Shown piece by piece: positions 1 to 10,195 of a stretch of 64,000 bases of DNA (the stretch's first letter is position 1; each line of letters starts with the position of its first letter). The stretch is taken from positions 109,793,314 to 109,857,313 of the forward strand of contig OY755042.1 of NCBI GenBank assembly GCA_963576565.1. The letters are read 5' to 3'. This DNA is from Aspidapion aeneum. Its lineage: Eukaryota > Arthropoda > Insecta > Coleoptera > Brentidae. A program made the position numbers and the translations under genes. The notes beneath the pieces were generated by a model, which was not told the origin of the DNA, did no database searches, and was given only the letters and a program-made list of their open reading frames with translations.

Positions 1-649
1 CGTGGACAAGACACAGTACTTATGTATCCAGTGAGTTAGAACTAGACAATGGACAAGTAATATCTCCATGCAATGAGTATGTATACTTGGGTGGCACATT
101 TGATAAGACAGGAACAGACTGTAAAGAACTGGAAAAAAGAATAGTAAAAGCAAAAAGGTTATTGGATGTCTTAACAGTATTTTATGGAGCAGAGAGATAA
201 AAAATAATGTTAAATTTAACATATATGAAACAATGGTGAAAAGCACGCTGTTGTATGGAATAGAGACTTGACGCGTAACAGAAAAATACAAAACAAAAAT
301 GGAAAGTGTCGAAATGGATGCAATAAGAAGATCAATGAGAATATCTAGAACAGATCACATAAGAAATGAGATCATAAAAAAAAGAATGGGAATCGAAGGA
401 AGCATAACGGATGACATCACTAAAAGCCAACTGATATGGTACAGCCATGTACAACGGATGAACGACGAAAGATTACCAAAGCAGGTCCTAGAATGGCAAC
501 CAATAGGGCGCAGAAAAAGAGGGCGTCCTAAACTAGAATGGCAACAGTCAATCCAAAGATCAATGAGTCAAAAAAATCTGACAGAAGATGATTGTCAGGA
601 TCGAAGGAGGTGGAGAACAGGCATCGGACAACGTAGAAAAACGATCTAA
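1..649 (+). pseudogene. LINE-B non-LTR retrotransposon, 3' part of the reverse transcriptase ORF
   Basis: This is the end of a reverse-transcriptase polyprotein of a non-LTR retrotransposon, entering from the left edge. Seen: 'NEYVYLGGTFDKTGTDCKEL' style RT thumb residues near 77-130, then an open stretch from 299 with 'RISRTDHIRNEIIKKRMG', 'YSHVQRMNDERLPKQVLEW' and a basic 'RRKRGRPKLEW' tail, ending RRKTI-stop at 649. The 'W-H-V-RM...RGRP' C-terminal module is common to several insect LINE families (RTE-like). Small deletions near 28 and a frameshift near 160 break the upstream frame. The same family recurs at 26576, 36885, 39360 and 63232. Clade assignment is uncertain. Confidence 0.8.
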
Positions 650-659
650 ACCGACTAAA

Positions 660-1172
660 TAAATAGATGTTGAACCACCTAAGATATAATGACAATATCG
701 CCTTTATAACAGATAAGAAAGAAGAAATGATAAAAATACTGGAAGAACTGGATACCGCAGCTAAAAATATATGTTTGAGTATGAACTACACCAAAACTCA
801 AATCATCACAAACACAGATGAAGATATCACAATCAGAATAAATAAAGAAAAAGTAGTAGAAAAAGTAAAAGAAAACATATCTGGGACAAATTATTAAACT
901 AAAAAAAGAAAACGAAACAGCTAAAATCAAGAGACGAGTAAAAATGAATGGATAAGAAATAAATCATAAGTAAGGGATGTCAGAGGAGAGGTAGCAAAAT
1001 TAAAATGGAAATTTGCTGCTCATAATATCAGACATAAAAAAAATCAATGGAACCAGTGTATTGTAAACTGGAGACCTTGGGAAAATAAGATGGATGAACA
1101 CGGCGCCAGACAGAGAAGAGTAGATATTGGGGGAGGCCTATGTCCAAAGATGGATCGAAGAAGGCTTAATAT
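660..1172 (+). pseudogene. RTE-type LINE 3' fragment, internally deleted
   Basis: This RTE-clade fragment abuts the LINE-B end. The frame from 667 reads LNHLRYNDNIAFITDKKEE, where the RT catalytic YADD box has decayed to YNDN. It continues with NYTKTQIITNTDEDITIRI. After about 940 the sequence jumps to the C-terminal part (NEWIRNK, KLKWKFAAHNIRH, CIVNWRPWENK), so roughly 200 bp of the element is missing. Stops interrupt the tail. The 3' end reads CCAAAGATGGATCGAAGAAG and then a short TAGATAG run, the typical end of this family in the window. No activity is possible. Confidence 0.8.
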
Positions 1173-1794
1173 ATAGATAGATGAAATCTCTATCTCTTCT
1201 AAACAAAATAAAATTGGTTTTGCTCTCTTGGTAGGTAAAATTCGAAAAAGAACGTTTTAATTTAAAATGGAAAAAAGGTCCGTAGTTTAATAAATCTCCT
1301 AGTCCTTTAAGTTATTAATATTTTATCCTACTCTAAGTTAGAGTCCCTGTGTGCTGACATATTTGGATATGTTAATATATCCAAATATGTCAACATACCA
1401 GGACTATACTCTGAGGTTGTGAGTATGTAAATGTATCGACAGTATATTTTGTGTTATCTTTAACGTGTGAAAGAGGGTTGAAATTGAGTACGCTTTTAAA
1501 GCAGGAAAGTCATCCCTCAAAGCCGCTCGTCTTCTAGAAATAGCTAGTTCCAAATCCATCCAAATCGGTAAAGAAAAATATTTATGGATAAAACGAAAAG
1601 TTTACATTTTCGAACTGTATTTTCAGTAAGTAAGATTAATGTTTATAAGATAATAGGGACTTATTGGAATATAACCTGACTTTATTTTAGAGTCGGCTTT
1701 ATTCTGACAGATTTACAAAGAAAACTGACAGATGACCTCTCAAAGTCAAATGTAAAAATAAAGTCGCTAACTTACATTTAATAAAAACAGACAC
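1173..1794. other. Unassigned AT-rich DNA
   Basis: No convincing ORF, splice structure or known repeat is recognisable, apart from a perfect 16-bp inverted repeat annotated separately. Confidence 0.4.
1355..1392. repeat. Perfect 16-bp palindrome with 6-base loop
   Basis: TGACATATTTGGATAT at 1355-1370 is exactly complementary to 1377-1392, with GTTAAT between. It could fold as a hairpin or cruciform. No coding or terminator context is seen, and it may be a relic of a small foldback element. Confidence 0.7.
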
Positions 1795-1972
1795 TAATAA
1801 TCCTATAGAAATCAGTTGAATGGCTTGGTCGAGTTAATACCCTGACAATTTCTTGTTCTTGTATTGAGACACCACACATATGCATAGGTAGAAGTTTTCC
1901 GAAAATTTAGGTATGATCTTTGGGGGCTTAATGAAAGACCGTTTGCATACAGAGCAAGAGATCCGGGTTGAT
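1795..1972 (+). mobile_element. tRNA-derived SINE, 3'-truncated copy
   Basis: It shares with 42315-42610 and 42690-44412 the head 'GAAATCAGTTGAATGGCTTG', the block 'GAGACACCACACATATGCAT' and the tRNA-like start 'GGCTTAATGAAAGACCG'. It breaks off at 'GATCCGGGTTG', inside the B-box equivalent. The other copies have a complete B box (GGGTTCGAGTCCC). Confidence 0.6.
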
Positions 1973-2274
1973 CGATAAGATTAAGAACTCGCCCATATCT
2001 ACTTAACGTTTTTATTGAAAACGAAAAACCTTGGTTTAAATATGGCGCACCTCTTAAGAAAGGCATCATTGTTTCGATCAGATAAAATGGCATCTGCTCT
2101 CAAGCATATAATTTTTAATAAAAATCCGTAGGAATGACATCAAAGAGCAGCATCGCGATGATCTTTGTGCGGTATAAAGTAATCTTTATAGCTCACGCAA
2201 ACGTTCCAATAACATTTCAATACGATTACGAAATGGCAAAGGAAAATAATGAAATTGATAGGCAAATAATAAAC
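1973..2274. other. Unassigned sequence
   Basis: No gene or repeat relationship is recognised. A short antisense open frame has no protein resemblance that I can name. Confidence 0.3.
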
Positions 2275-2495
2275 ATCAAACAAGTTTCGTGAGTAATCGG
2301 GTAAAAAGGAGTTTTTGTTTCTATCATATTTTTCCATAGTTAGCTTGAAAGCTTAATCTCACGGGGGTCCAAGATCTAATGGACACCTAATAAGTGTTGA
2401 CAGTTAACTGTTTCGTCCTTATGGGACTCCTCAGAACACTGCTTGGTCAATGTGACACCCTTGCGAAGTTAATTAGACGGTTTTGTCTCTCGCAA
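2275..2495. repeat. Dispersed repeat, copy 1 (partner 62244-62460)
   Basis: About 220 bp matches 62244-62460 closely: both contain 'AAGTTTCGTG', 'CACGGGGGTCCAAGATCTAA', 'GTGTTGACAGTTAACTGTTT' and 'GGGACTCCTCAGAACACTGC' in the same order. The copies diverge by scattered substitutions and small indels. No coding capacity is recognised and the family is unknown to me. Confidence 0.75.
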
Positions 2496-2726
2496 GAAGC
2501 GCCATCTACCGAGATACGAGAGAAACAAGAGCAGGCGAAAATAAACTGCTATACATATCGATCAATGAAAAGATTGATTGCAAATAAAAAGAAACAAACC
2601 ATTCATGACCTACGACAGCTCTTCTGTCATTCAGGCCAGATCAACGCTGATTAGCGTTTTTACCCACCATCAGACACGTGAGCGTCAATCAGCGGAACTA
2701 GGCCCAGATGAAAGAAGGTTCAACAA

Positions 2727-2814
2727 TCCCTATGAACCTTGCGCTCAACACTGCTGTGTCCTGTGCAGCCAGCGCCACCAAATGGCGCGGAATTTAATAG
2801 AAGCCCGCTAAAAC
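2727..2814. repeat. 88-bp direct repeat, left copy
   Basis: It runs from TCCCTATGAACC to CCCGCTAAAAC and recurs at 3348-3435 with two mismatches by eye. Together they bracket the terminal-inverted-repeat element 2818-3347, with 3 bp (TAT) between this copy and the element. Confidence 0.85.
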
Positions 2815-2817
2815 TAT

Positions 2818-3347
2818 GGGCGAGTTTGTAAAGTAATCTAATTTTGCTTACCGATGACATCGGTTTTTTGACATATGACGTATGACGTTCATCTGACATT
2901 TTTTATTGGTGAGTCCGATGACCATCAAAAAATAAAAAAGAACGTGATGAAATCAGATTCTTAACCATGCTTTTTTAGATTTTAATTTTTTTCTAAAATC
3001 TTCAATTCTTTAATGCCGCGGTCTGGTGATACCAACTCCAGATCTTCATCATCCTAGTTTTGAGTCACTATTCATATCTTCCAAGATGTCCATCGCAACT
3101 TTGCTTACTTACACCGTGGGGCATTTAACAAAAAAACAACAAAAAAATTAAAAAAAGCAATCAGCCGAATAAAAAAAAGAAAAAGTAGCTGATTTTGACG
3201 TAACTGACATTCATCTGAGATTGCTCACCGACCCCTAGAGTCGGTGAGCATTGATGCCATCGATTGGTGACTTGGAATTGCACTGATTAATTTAAGAACT
3301 TGAGTGTTGTCATCGATGAGCTCATCGATTACTTTACAAACTCGCCC
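2818..3347. mobile_element. 530-bp non-autonomous element with 21-bp perfect terminal inverted repeats
   Basis: The left end starts GGGCGAGTTTGTAAAGTAAT (2818 onward) and the right end is its exact complement over 21 bp (3327-3347). The interior has no transposase frame. It carries repeats of 'GATGACAT' type and a perfect 11-bp hairpin (TGCTCACCGAC at 3222-3232 with 3240-3250). The flanks lack an ordinary 2-9 bp target duplication. Instead the 88-bp repeats lie directly outside the termini. The superfamily is not assignable. Confidence 0.7.
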
Positions 3348-3435
3348 TCCCTACGAACCTTGCGCTCAACACTATTGTGTCCTGTGCAGCCAGCGCCACC
3401 AAATGGCGCGGAATTTAATAGAAGCCCGCTAAAAC
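3348..3435. repeat. 88-bp direct repeat, right copy
   Basis: It begins immediately at the outer end of the right inverted repeat of 2818-3347 and matches 2727-2814 at 86 of 88 positions by eye. Confidence 0.85.
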
Positions 3436-4054
3436 ACAGTTGCGCACGTTCTACGTACGTCAAAATTGAGTTTGCGGCGTTCAACGGAAGCCGCTAACGA
3501 CATGTGACGTTATTTGAATCTAAATTTGAAACTTTTTTAATATCATTTCCTTTTTGTTCTAAATTCCAAGCGTAAAATATGTAATACATTATGATTCCGA
3601 GCTGTGGTCCTCAAGGGCTTTAATTTTTTTTCGAACCGCCATATTTATAAATAAATCATGTTGCAGACAACTTAGTTCTAGTTGGTTTGCTTTTCTGCCT
3701 TCTGTGTCCCCAAGGTTAGAATAATTTATTTTCCACCGGTTTACTCGATGCTCTTTGGGTGCGTACATGTCAGACATAATTGTAAATTACTTTCCTTTTT
3801 ATCAAGTGCTAAAAGACCAACAGCGGCAAATCTAGTTTTTATCGGAAAAATCTTATCAACCAAAATACCTACTGAGAACTGTTCTTGTTTTAATGTTACC
3901 TGAAGCAAACGGTTAATAATTTATTTACCTGGATTTAGTTGTTTTAGAATTATAGCATAGTTTTTGATTTATTGTAGCAACAAAGCTAACCCTTACTTTT
4001 GTAACGGGGCACATGAATGTAACAGACAACGAACTCGAAGATTATAAAAAACCA
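3436..4054. other. Unassigned sequence
   Basis: No gene, repeat family or RNA signature is recognised. Short open frames here have no identifiable domain. Confidence 0.3.
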
Positions 4055-5110
4055 TTTATGGGTTTAAAACCTCTATTTCGGAATTCACAAAACCTCAAAA
4101 CGTAGCTAGATCAAGCGATAAATAAATGAAGAACATCAGAACCACTAGCATTCAATACCGAGGCATAATCACAGCCAGATAATGGTAAGGTCTTCATTAA
4201 CATTATTCACGTGTCGCCTCCTCAAGCTAAATAAGAAGCAAAACAGACAGATGACGGGAGTTATAACCGTGGTCTTCACAATGAGGAAACTCCTGCAGAG
4301 AAGAGACCACTTGGAGACCATCTGTAAGCAACTGCAGTACGACAGTCTCTAAAACCTAATCTTGATGTAGAAATAAATTTATCAATCAATCACTCTGCTC
4401 AAAATCATTTAAATTTGCAGAATTGAATTGGATTAAAGTATTATTACAATAGTAATTAATTTAAACACATTATCCCAGTCATTATCATTCCCAAGAGAAA
4501 CCATTACTCGCTATGAAACAAAGATAAAAGGAACAAAACCCCGGTCCAAACATAGAAATTATAAATAAACAGGACAACTTTTTATGTGTAGCCAGAGAAT
4601 GGTTAGGTTCATTAGTCACCTGTGGGAATCTAGAGAGATGAGCCCACTTGTAGCCTATTTGATAAGGCCGACAAATCAGCTGCTCACATCAAATCCGAGT
4701 GTCCACGACTAACCTTCTGCAGAAGTAACCTTACGAAGGAAGATCCCTAACTGAGAGACCGACTATCTATCAAAAAACCTAACAGAGATGCTTTTGTACC
4801 TCGAGAGGTCTTTAAACCTCCTAAGTTAGGAAAAAACACAATAAGAGAGACAATAAGGTACGATGTTGCAGTATCAGGATCTCCAAAACCTGATCTTGAT
4901 GTAGAAGTAAATCAATTAGTCAAATAACTCTGCTCTAAATCATTTTAATTAGATTGAAAAATTTTAATAATTAATTTAAACACATTATCCCAATCAGTAT
5001 CATTCTCAAGAGAAACCATTACTCGCTATGAAAAAAAGATAAAAAAGAACAAAACCCCGGTCTAAACATAGAAATCATAAATAAACGGGACTTCTTTTTA
5101 TGTGTTACCT
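4055..5110. repeat. Two-unit tandem repeat, ~515-bp period
   Basis: The block 4340-4575 returns at about 4880-5105. Both contain 'CTTGATGTAGAA', 'ACTCTGCTC', 'TTTAAACACATTATCCCA', 'GAGAAACCATTACTCGCTAT', 'AACAAAACCCCGGTC' and 'TTTTTATGTGT'. The anchor 'AAACACAT' lies at 4463 and 4978. The 5' parts of the units are more diverged, so the outer limits are approximate. No coding capacity is seen. Confidence 0.65.
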
Positions 5111-5749
5111 TCTGACAGTTAGAGCATTCGCCCATTCCATTAGTTATGGGAACTATAATAGACTATACAATGTTCGGATACCGTTGTAGTTTAACATTAG
5201 GTTTGAAGGCTGGGCAAAAATCAGCTGTAGCAACACATTAACTGACAGGGGTCACACCTTGCAACAATTTATGATTTACTCTGAATCTTAATTAGATAAT
5301 CAACTCAACATGATTTTCTTACGATTTTTGTTTTTTTTTATCAACTTATTGATTAACGGACGTTCAGTTAGTCTAAATTATTGTGATTATTAGCATCATT
5401 ATTAACAATTATTTCTTTGATTTTTTGTTTAACAGATATATCAATTTCATTAGAATAAAATTAATTGTTATGGTTCTTAGTCTTACTCAGTTTACCGTGA
5501 TTGTAAGTACAATAATATTTTTCGACAGAGGTTTACCCGTTCTATTATTAATTTCTGCTGGCTCTTCTCTTAGGTTAGGTTTGGTAAGGTTTCAGAGCTC
5601 TGCTTACGTCGACGTTCCTATCCCTTGTATAGCCACATGCGCATGAAAATCATGTCACGAAAGTAACCTGAACCATCGAACATACGAGGATAGGATGAAA
5701 AGTTTCCGACCTAACATAGAACGCAACACCATAGTGACTAAATAATAAT
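5111..5749. other. Unassigned AT-rich DNA next to the mariner relic
   Basis: No gene is recognised. 'GATGAAAAGTTTCCGACC' near 5695 resembles a mariner-type terminus, but no matching inverted repeat was found on the other side. Confidence 0.3.
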
Positions 5750-6460
5750 AATTAATTTTTCTACATAGTCCCCTTGTAAGGTAATACATTTGGCCCAACG
5801 ATGTTCAACTTTTGATGCCATCACTGAAGTCTGATTTATCCAACTCGGCAAAATAGGCCTTTGTAGCTGCAATGACTTCTAAATCTGATGAAAATTTTTT
5901 TTCAGCAAGAATTTTTTTTAGGTTTGGAAACAAATAAAAGTCTGACGGAGCTAGGTCTGGCGAATAAGGTGAATGGTTTAACAGTTCAAAGCCTAGCTGA
6001 TGGATTTTAGCCATTACAAGAGCGGACTTGTGTCCTGATGAAACAAAATTTGCTTTTTTGCCAAATCAGGGTGTTTTTCGCTTATATTCTACTAGATCTC
6101 GTCCAGTAAGTCGCTGTAGTACTCTGAATTTATTGTTCTTCCTTTTTCGAGATCTATGAGGAGTATCCCTTTAGCGTCCCAAAAGACCGTTGTCATGACC
6201 TTTCCAGCAGACGGTACTGCCTTTGCCTTATTTGGAACTGGTTCGTCCTTTGCCGTCCATTGTTTGGACTGTTGCTTAGTTTTAGGGGTATAATGATAAA
6301 CCCGTGTTTCATCAACCGTAATAAATCTACGCAAAAAGTCCCCCGAATCACGTCTAAACAGTGCCAAATTCTCCTCTGAAATGGTTAGACACACGAGCTT
6401 TTGATCTGGCGTGACCTGAGCCTTTATTCTTGAATACCGTTCCATTTTGTTTAATTTATA
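5750..6460 (-). pseudogene. mariner-family transposase relic (DD34D type)
   Basis: The minus strand carries the C-terminal two thirds of a mariner transposase. From 6445 downward it reads ERYSRIKAQVTPDQK, then SGDFLRRFITVDETRVYHYT (the D of DET is the first catalytic Asp), AGKVMTTVFWDAKG and INSEYYSDLLD. A decayed 'AKK.ILFHQD' (second catalytic Asp) follows near 6040-6070. Next comes ELLNHSPYSPDLAPSDFYLF (third Asp), and the closing HRWAKCITLQGDYVEK sits in a shifted frame near 5755-5800. At least two frameshifts or small deletions and a stop split it. The N-terminal helix-turn-helix half is absent, and clear terminal repeats were not found. It is a dead copy. Confidence 0.9.
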
Positions 6461-6829
6461 ACATATTCTCTATATATATCTCAGAAATTCCATTTGTTAT
6501 AACAGAACTTATTTAATACACACCTCACATGAATCTCTTGTGTTACAGTCGAAACTACTAATTTGAAAAACAATATTGAGATTTGATTGCAAGAACGCAG
6601 GCGAAAATTATATACGTAGTTTTCCAAACAATCAGGCCTTAATGGGTCCTAATGGGTAACAATTTTCTTTAAATTCTATACAGTTTGTCCCACTCGCGTG
6701 CGCTTAGTAAAATTATAGGTTGCATTGTTTTTGCGAGAGGGCATGAACCTATTGTAGGTAACACGAGTAATCAAGTATTGCTCTTCTATTTTTTCTTCAG
6801 CTCTGAGGAATTCTTCGTTGTCCACAGAA
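6461..6829. other. Unassigned sequence between mariner and LINE relics
   Basis: The frame opening at 6685 runs into the LINE downstream, but its first ~50 codons show no RT similarity, so I treat this part as non-coding. Confidence 0.35.
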
Positions 6830-7712
6830 GTAACTGTTTTTTTTTTGATAATTCACTGAAGTTTGATGAAACTATTAAAAAGTTAAATGGTAAAATTGCT
6901 TCAGGCTGTTTTGCTCTAAGAGTAGTAACACAGAACTTGGATTTTATTACGGTAAAAAATGTATACTATTCTTTGGTTCAATCACATCTTTCTTATGGCA
7001 TACGCTTTTGGGGATGCCGTTCAAATCAACTTTTTAAATCGGTATTTACTTTTCAAAAGAGAGCAATCAGAAATCTTTGTAGATTAAAAAGACGTAGTTC
7101 CTGTAGACCTTTATTTCAGGAACATAAAATACTAACCTTGTGTTGTATCTTTATTTTGGAGACTGTTTGTTTGGTGTTTAAAAAATATCGAGGTGAATTA
7201 GAAAGACATAGTATTTACTCTAGTCGTCGTCCCTTTTTATTGCAACTTCCAATTCCGCATTCTACCTTCTTTAAAAACTCATTCATATACAATGGAAAAA
7301 AATATTTAATCATTTATCGGTAGAAATTAGGCAAATTGTTTGCTATAAAAAATTCAGAAGGATGACAAAGGAATTCTTAGCCACAAAGAGCTATTATAGC
7401 TTGGAATAATTTTTTCTCACTAGATAAATAAAAATTAAATATCCTTTCTTGGATTCAAATTTTAATAAATTTTAAGTAAGCTTACACATTTCCAGTTTTT
7501 TAGATTCGACTATTATAAAACCAGATTGAAATTTACTTGCTGGTAATAATTATTTTACTTTAATTATATTGTAAGAATAGGTATACTTATATTTTCTTAC
7601 TAATAATAACCTATACAGTGCATATTAAGTAGACATTAAGTTAGGTAAGCATGGCTTTGTCAATTTAATATTCTTCTACAGACAATAAAGCTACTTTTTG
7701 ACTTTGACTTTA
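6830..7712 (+). pseudogene. Jockey-group LINE, 5'-truncated 3' end
   Basis: This is the end of a Jockey/CR1-group reverse-transcriptase ORF. It reads KLNGKIASGCFALRVVTQNL, YYSLVQSHLSYGIRFWGC, FQKRAIRNLCRLKRRSSCRP, LTLCCIFILETVCLV and PIPHSTFFKNSFIYNGKK. A single-base frameshift near 7310 moves the frame to NHLSVEIRQIVCYKKFRRMT and KSYYSLE, which ends near 7405. A ~300-bp AT-rich 3' UTR follows. The copy closes at about 7712 with AATAAA and a short TTTGAC repeat, the usual simple-repeat 3' terminus of such LINEs. Endonuclease and the catalytic RT core are missing. Confidence 0.85.
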
Positions 7713-7730
7713 GTGCCAATTATGTGGGTA

Positions 7731-7810
7731 CAGTGAAACCTCCTATAAGCGGACACTCACGGTTTCATCGATTTTGTCCGCTTATTGCAGGTGTCCGCTT
7801 ATGAGAAAAA
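7731..7810. mobile_element. pogo/Tigger-like element, left end only
   Basis: TA at 7729-7730 is followed by CAGTGAAACCTCCTATAAGC, a typical pogo/Tigger-type start. An internal 'AAGCGGACA ... TGTCCGCTTA' repeat follows. No right end matching GGTTTCACTG is present, so it is a truncated relic. Confidence 0.45.
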
Positions 7811-7869
7811 ACTGCGAAATTTTAATATATATTTATTAACAATTTTCGCTGCTTGAGTTTTTCCCGAAA

Positions 7870-8354
7870 GGTGATCAGCTGCCCACAGTAGGTGTACAAA
7901 TTTTTCTACAGGTCCCCACAGAACTATACAGGACTTCCATAGGACCCCACAGGACTATACAGGACTTCCATAGGACTCCACAGGACCCCACAGGACTATA
8001 CAGGACTTCCACAGGACTATACAGGACTCCACAGGACTTCCACAGGACCCCGAGGGTACTGGTGCCCAAGGGGTGCCCTAAGCATGATTAAGTACTAAGG
8101 CCGGTAAAGACAAATCGGCTCTCTTCTAAGAAAAACGAGATTTAAGACGTGATAACCTTTTTTTTTTGGTCGCGAATTTTTTTATGGGCGCGTTTTCAGC
8201 TACATACAGGACCCCACAGGCAGGACTATACAGGACTTGTAAAGGACATGTACAGGACTATACAGCACATGTACAGGACTATACAGGACACTAAGGACCA
8301 AGAATTTATTAGAGTCCTGTAGGATGGTGTACAAATTTGGTTCAGCTGATCACC
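7870..8354. mobile_element. TIR element carrying a CAGGACTATA minisatellite
   Basis: Perfect 12-bp inverted ends (GGTGATCAGCTG at 7870, CAGCTGATCACC ending 8354) enclose ~485 bp. Both subterminal zones contain GGTGTACAAATTT. Between them are two minisatellite blocks (about 7910-8062 and 8205-8290), made of variants of 'CACAGGACTATACAGGACTT'. The open frame across the first block is only a reading of the repeat. A related end ('TTGTACTGTTGTGAGCTGAT' preceded by GTCCTGTTGAGTCCTG) occurs near 47250-47330. No transposase is present and the superfamily is unknown. Confidence 0.6.
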
Positions 8355-8870
8355 CTCGGTTTTTCCGCTATTAAATTTTTCAGTGATCTTTTGTGCTGAT
8401 GAATGTTCCTTCTCCGAAACGTTAACAACTTCAATTTTTTCACGTAAACTAGTTATACATTAATTAATTATATACGGTTGAAAAGCTCCTTTTATGCTTT
8501 ATTTATTGATGTATAATCCAATATGGCGGTCATAAGAAATAACAAAGTTGGCTATGGTTTCAAAAAAACTAGAAGGCCTAGCAAAAAATTGTTAACGTCA
8601 TTCAATTGGCCGTAGTTGCTTATACAAAACTACCAGATTTCATTGAACTTGTTTGCAAGATGGCGGCAATATTTCAATTTTTCAAAAAACACAATTTTTA
8701 GTTTTTGCTCGATATTTTAAAAACCCCTGTAGATATTTTTAATTTTGATACGGCATCTGATTGGGCTTAGAATAGCGCAACTTTTTTCTCATTTAAACAA
8801 ACTCGTATCTCTTACCGTTTCCCAAATCCCCATGTAGTTGCTTTTATTTAGGACACCCTGTATACCCAAA
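8355..8870. repeat. Repeat-derived sequence ending in GGACACCCTGTA
   Basis: No coding capacity. It ends near 8850-8863 with the GGACACCCTGTA motif that also terminates repeats at 19595, 22054, 58020 and, decayed, 10443. It contains 'CTCGATATTTTAAAAACCCC', comparable to the start of the 10196 and 57740 repeats. Confidence 0.4.
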
Positions 8871-8951
8871 CTTAAAAAATTCATATTTTGCAATATATGT
8901 ATTTTAGAAGTAAAGCACCGAGTTGCGATATTATTTAGCATTAGATTAGAT

Positions 8952-9128
8952 CAGTGGCGTATATAGAAAAAAGTTTCGGGGTGGGCCCGAGACAGTTTTG
9001 GGGGGGCCCGAGACCTCATGAGGCTGTATTTTATGCTATTTCATGTTTGTATTCATGAAATATGTGAATAATATCCAAAAAAATCTTAGCTTCGGGCCCC
9101 CCAGGCCCCCCCCGTATATACGCCACTG
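8952..9128. mobile_element. hAT-superfamily MITE, 177 bp, with 8-bp TSD
   Basis: Perfect 14-bp TIRs (CAGTGGCGTATATA at 8952-8965, complement at 9115-9128) are flanked by GATTAGAT on both sides (8944-8951 and 9129-9136). CAG..CTG ends and an 8-bp duplication are hAT hallmarks. The interior has G/C-rich arms (GGGGGGGCCCGAG, GGGCCCCCCAGGCCC) and no coding capacity. Confidence 0.9.
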
Positions 9129-9136
9129 GATTAGAT

Positions 9137-9578
9137 GTTTAAATTCATAGCAACACAATTTTTTTAATACAGAAAATCTTGCAAACTTTTACGGTGTAAC
9201 CACGTGCACATACAAATCACAAATTTATCACACTTTTCCTTTTTTCTGAAATCACTGTATGAGCTTGTCGTACTACAAAATAGTAAACAAGTGAACACTT
9301 ATGAGGTGCACACAAACCAGGGGCGTGCCAATTGCTTCCTTTGATAAATTATAAATAGCAAATAAATATTAAATTGTTAATATCTAGTTATTTATGAAAC
9401 CAAAAGGGCCCAGTCATTTTAGTACTTAAATATTATAAAGTATTAACATTTCAGAACAAGTCACCTACAGGGTGGGAAGAAAATAAAATTAAAAAAAAAA
9501 AACATTTTTTTAAATATATATTTTTTTAAATATATTTTTTTAAATGTTATTTTAGGTTTTTTATATTAATATTATAAA
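9137..9578. other. AT-rich low-complexity stretch
   Basis: No gene is seen. 9485-9560 is largely A/T homopolymer and ATATTTTTTTAAA-type low complexity. Confidence 0.5.
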
Positions 9579-9723
9579 CAGTCGAACCTCTATAACTCGA
9601 ACCTTTTAAGCGGTCCCTGCACTGTTTACATGTATTTTAGCCTATGTAACTTCCGAACCGAACTCTCCATAACTCGAACTGTTTTGGTTGTCCCTTCAGG
9701 TTCGAGTTATAGAGGTTCGACTG
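9579..9723. mobile_element. pogo/Tigger-like MITE, 145 bp
   Basis: Ends are CAGTCGAACCTCTATAACTC and its complement GAGTTATAGAGGTTCGACTG. TA follows on the right, and the left flank is AA. The inner sequence ('CCCTGCAC', 'GTTTTGGTTGTCCCTTCAGG') is shared with the 183-bp copy at 33721-33903. Confidence 0.8.
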
Positions 9724-9784
9724 TATATTTATATATTATAGACCGAATGATTTTGCGTCTTTTTTCTTTCTTCACTTTTTGTTT

Positions 9785-10170
9785 TAAAAGTTATTAGTTT
9801 TCAAGAAAATTGCAAAAATCTCTTCCCCTACTTCTTTTATTTTCCCAAGGTCTCCAATTTACAATACATTTGTTCCATCGATCGTCTTTCTGTCTGATAT
9901 TATGACCGGCAAATTTCCATTTTAATTTTGCTACTTCTGTGACATCCCTTACTTTTGTTTTATTTCTTATCCATTCATTCCTTTTTCTATCTGTCAGCTT
10001 TACATGTAACATTTGTCTTTCCATTGATCTTTGAGCTTTTGTTACCTTATCCATGTTTGATTTTGTAAGTGTCCAGGTCTGGAATCCATAGGAAGGATAC
10101 ATTGGTTATACACTTTCGTTTTGAGGTACTGAGGATATTTTTTATTTCTATCTATCTTATGGAATGCTGC
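9785..10170 (-). pseudogene. RTE-type LINE 3' fragment
   Basis: In minus sense it reads CIL-P, SQTWTLTKSNMDKVTKAQRS, MERQMLHVKLTDRKRNEWIR, VAKLKWKFAGHNIRQKDDRW and CIVNWRPWENKRSRGR. This is the C-terminal module of RTE-clade polyproteins that follows the RT domain. Frames are broken near 10100 and the tail after RGR is missing. The matching 3' region is intact enough to compare at 28286, 40277, 56401 and 59880. Confidence 0.85.
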
Positions 10171-10195
10171 CCAGAAGAAGAAATCCATCCATAAT

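Noticed and set aside
2394..2811. Overlapping 86- and 77-codon frames at 2394-2654 and 2578-2811, and 65 codons at 3300-3497
   Set aside because: They cross the boundaries of dispersed repeats and the 88-bp direct repeat; no domain recognised.
5383..5646. 87-codon hydrophobic frame resembling a membrane protein
   Set aside because: Composition is explained by AT-rich DNA (Ile/Phe/Leu-rich); no conserved pattern or start context.
7875..8069. A 64-codon frame with repeated CGVL.KSC.VL residues
   Set aside because: Translation of the CAGGACTATA minisatellite; periodic because the DNA is.
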